From: Cephalothrix simula | Lineage: Eukaryota > Nemertea > Palaeonemertea > Archinemertea > Cephalotrichidae | Direction of reading: 5' to 3' | DNA: 64,000 nucleotides | Assembly: GCA_035591015.1 (NCBI GenBank) | Contig: JAXIUW010000007.1 | Coordinates: forward strand, 124,001 to 188,000 | Shown here: piece after piece, positions 62,778-64,000 of the stretch | Position numbering within the stretch: position 1 is the stretch's first letter | How the letters are laid out: each line of letters begins with the position of its first letter | Notes under the pieces: generated by a model | Database searches by the model: none | What the model was told of the DNA's origin: nothing | The model's input: only the letters and a program-made list of their open reading frames with translations | Position numbers and translations under genes: made by a program

Positions 62778-64000
62778 ATGGCAACTATACTAACAAGAAA
62801 TAATGAGGTCGTTCTGCCCACTGTGGCTAGTCCGTCAGAAAGTTGCTTGTTTACCAGTCCCCCGGGATGGCTACGCTTTGAAAGCGGAGCTCTGAATACA
62901 GAAAAATTGCTCGGCAATTTAGAGACCATAGTTTCTGTTTTGCAGACGGCACATTCTGGGGTACATGGCGCTCATTCGCTGATTGAAAGTACCAAGAATG
63001 ATTTACATGATGCTTGGGAAAAGCGTGGTGATAGTCCAGTGCCAACACATGAACTGGCTAACTTGCTTAAAGAAAGACTAAGCCGAATTGATGACTTAGC
63101 TCGTAATTGTAGCTTTCATGGACGAGGTTTGCTTAATGGGCAGTCTGGGGTGGTTAGTGATAGTAACTGCTTTGCCCGTGGCGGACCAAAAACTGAAACT
63201 AGCACCGAGCGTGGTTACTTGATCTACATAGAAAGCCGTCCAGAGGTAGCCAAGATTGTAGGTGCTGCACCGCTGAACGCTGCTGATATAAGCTCTGAAA
63301 ACGAGGTGGTGGTTGTTGAAAATGGAAACTTGGTCTGCCATACGTTGGAGGGCAAGCCTAGTCCAGAGCAGTTTGTTATTGGTCTACAGACTGCGCTGAA
63401 CGAAGCCCAAATTGACATTGACGTCATGATGGATGGGCAGCGGCGATTGGTGTTGAAGCATCGTAATTATGGTTCACGGTTTAGATTTAAGGCGATGAGT
63501 CGCAATACAAAAATTATATCTAACGAACCCGGTCGCCTAGAGTGGAGCCAGCCCGGCGCTGATGTTAAAGGCAGCATTAATGGCGAGCCAGCTCTTGGCA
63601 ATGGAACTATGCTGATTGGTTGTGATGACAACCCGACTACAGCTGAGTTAGTGCTTTTATGGGATGAAACGCTAGAGCCTAAGTCAAAAAAATACTGCCG
63701 AGTGCAACAGAACGGCTTGGTGTTTCAAGAGAATATAGACCCAAAGTTACCATGGCGCAGAATAAGTTTGCCTAATCTGCAAATCAATAAGTTTGGGTTA
63801 TGGCAGCACTCACGCCACCGAACGCTAGGCTCATTAAGAGCCGTTAACTGGTTAGATGTGCAGTTTTCAGTAAGGGCGTTGTTTTTAGCTGAAAACGAAT
63901 TACAAAGTTGGAAAAATAAATTGGCGCAGTGGATATCTAATTATCGCCAACAAGCTATGGATTGCTTGGCCAATCTCTACGATGCCGATGATTGTGGCGG
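62778..64000 (+). CDS. Divergent flagellin-like protein lacking typical D0, 3' end outside window
   Basis: The frame opens at ATG 62778 (GAGG five nt before) and has no stop through 407 codons to the window edge. It is collinear with flagellin 2: VLQTAHSGVHGAHSLIES...LLNGQSGVVSD matches its D1 segment, KHRNYGSRFRFKAMS and GSINGEPALGNGTML match the central module, LVFQENIDP matches LIFQIGPDA, and RALFLAENELQSWKNKLAQW matches the C-terminal D1 helix. But the first 55 residues carry Pro/Trp and Cys and none of the N-terminal D0 signature. It is only 36 bp after flagellin 2. Function unknown. Confidence 0.7.
   Translation, partial: MATILTRNNEVVLPTVASPSESCLFTSPPGWLRFESGALNTEKLLGNLETIVSVLQTAHSGVHGAHSLIESTKNDLHDAWEKRGDSPVPTHELANLLKERLSRIDDLARNCSFHGRGLLNGQSGVVSDSNCFARGGPKTETSTERGYLIYIESRPEVAKIVGAAPLNAADISSENEVVVVENGNLVCHTLEGKPSPEQFVIGLQTALNEAQIDIDVMMDGQRRLVLKHRNYGSRFRFKAMSRNTKIISNEPGRLEWSQPGADVKGSINGEPALGNGTMLIGCDDNPTTAELVLLWDETLEPKSKKYCRVQQNGLVFQENIDPKLPWRRISLPNLQINKFGLWQHSRHRTLGSLRAVNWLDVQFSVRALFLAENELQSWKNKLAQWISNYRQQAMDCLANLYDADDCG

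Overview
The window is a 64 kb chromosomal segment of a Gram-negative, aerobic, flagellated bacterium of fairly low G+C. The evidence is a caa3-type oxidase with outer-face haem domains, lipoproteins, CcmB, MraY and a flagellar filament locus. Affinity looks proteobacterial or near-proteobacterial: NtrY-type kinase, GcvT, XseB, malate dehydrogenase of the LDH-like short form. Single-chain GlyRS, a PurS-PurL fusion and a LETM1-like protein keep me from naming a phylum. Most of the window is housekeeping. I see no phage, IS element, CRISPR array, tRNA or rRNA.

Layout. 1-2.4 kb: the 3' end of an N-formylglutamate amidohydrolase-like gene, a receiver-GGDEF protein with a substituted phospho-acceptor site, and a SufR-like regulator. 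2.5-10.1 kb (minus): smpB, an M50 protease, yggT, yggS, a YHYH/nuclease-fold protein, an FlgT_N-like protein, hisS, a transaldolase-family gene and a HEAT protein. 10.2-21.1 kb: ispF and an FmdB zinc ribbon, then rpsB-tsf-pyrH-frr-mraY and coxB-coxC-cox4-coxA-ctaG on plus. 21.2-28.6 kb: carA, kamA/epmB-like, gcvT, a LytR_C-like lipoprotein, lysA, glyQS and an unreported-looking 52-codon membrane peptide gene. 29-34.9 kb (minus): rpsA, prmA, xseB, a BatD-like gene and an unrecognised membrane protein. 35.5-51.6 kb: an ntrY-like kinase on plus, then a long minus block (folC, pgeF, purC, ccmB, mdh, ispE, dnaX, ybaB, recR, purL, purQ). 51.7-52.8 kb: a TerB/LETM1-like protein. 53.4-64 kb (plus): flagellin 1, a giant fliD, a region with decayed copies of the fliD 3' end, two fliS genes, flagellin 2, and a third, strongly altered flagellin relative that runs off the window.

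The most unusual content is the filament locus. Flagellin 1 has a very good sigma-28 promoter. FliD is 1075 residues with three tandem repeat domains. Its last ~38 codons and following DNA recur twice downstream. The last gene is collinear with the flagellins over D1 and the central domain but lacks the usual N-terminal D0 sequence. A common module (ending in a G-x-I-x-GE-x-A-x-G-x-G pattern) is shared by filament proteins and cap.

A second theme is a genome-wide habit of short degenerate tandem repeats (9, 11, 12, 13, 15 bp) in many intergenic gaps and also inside genes, adding low-complexity linkers in frame to YggS and DnaX. The 15-bp unit in dnaX resembles one in the gap upstream of the small membrane-peptide gene, which suggests one dispersed repeat family.
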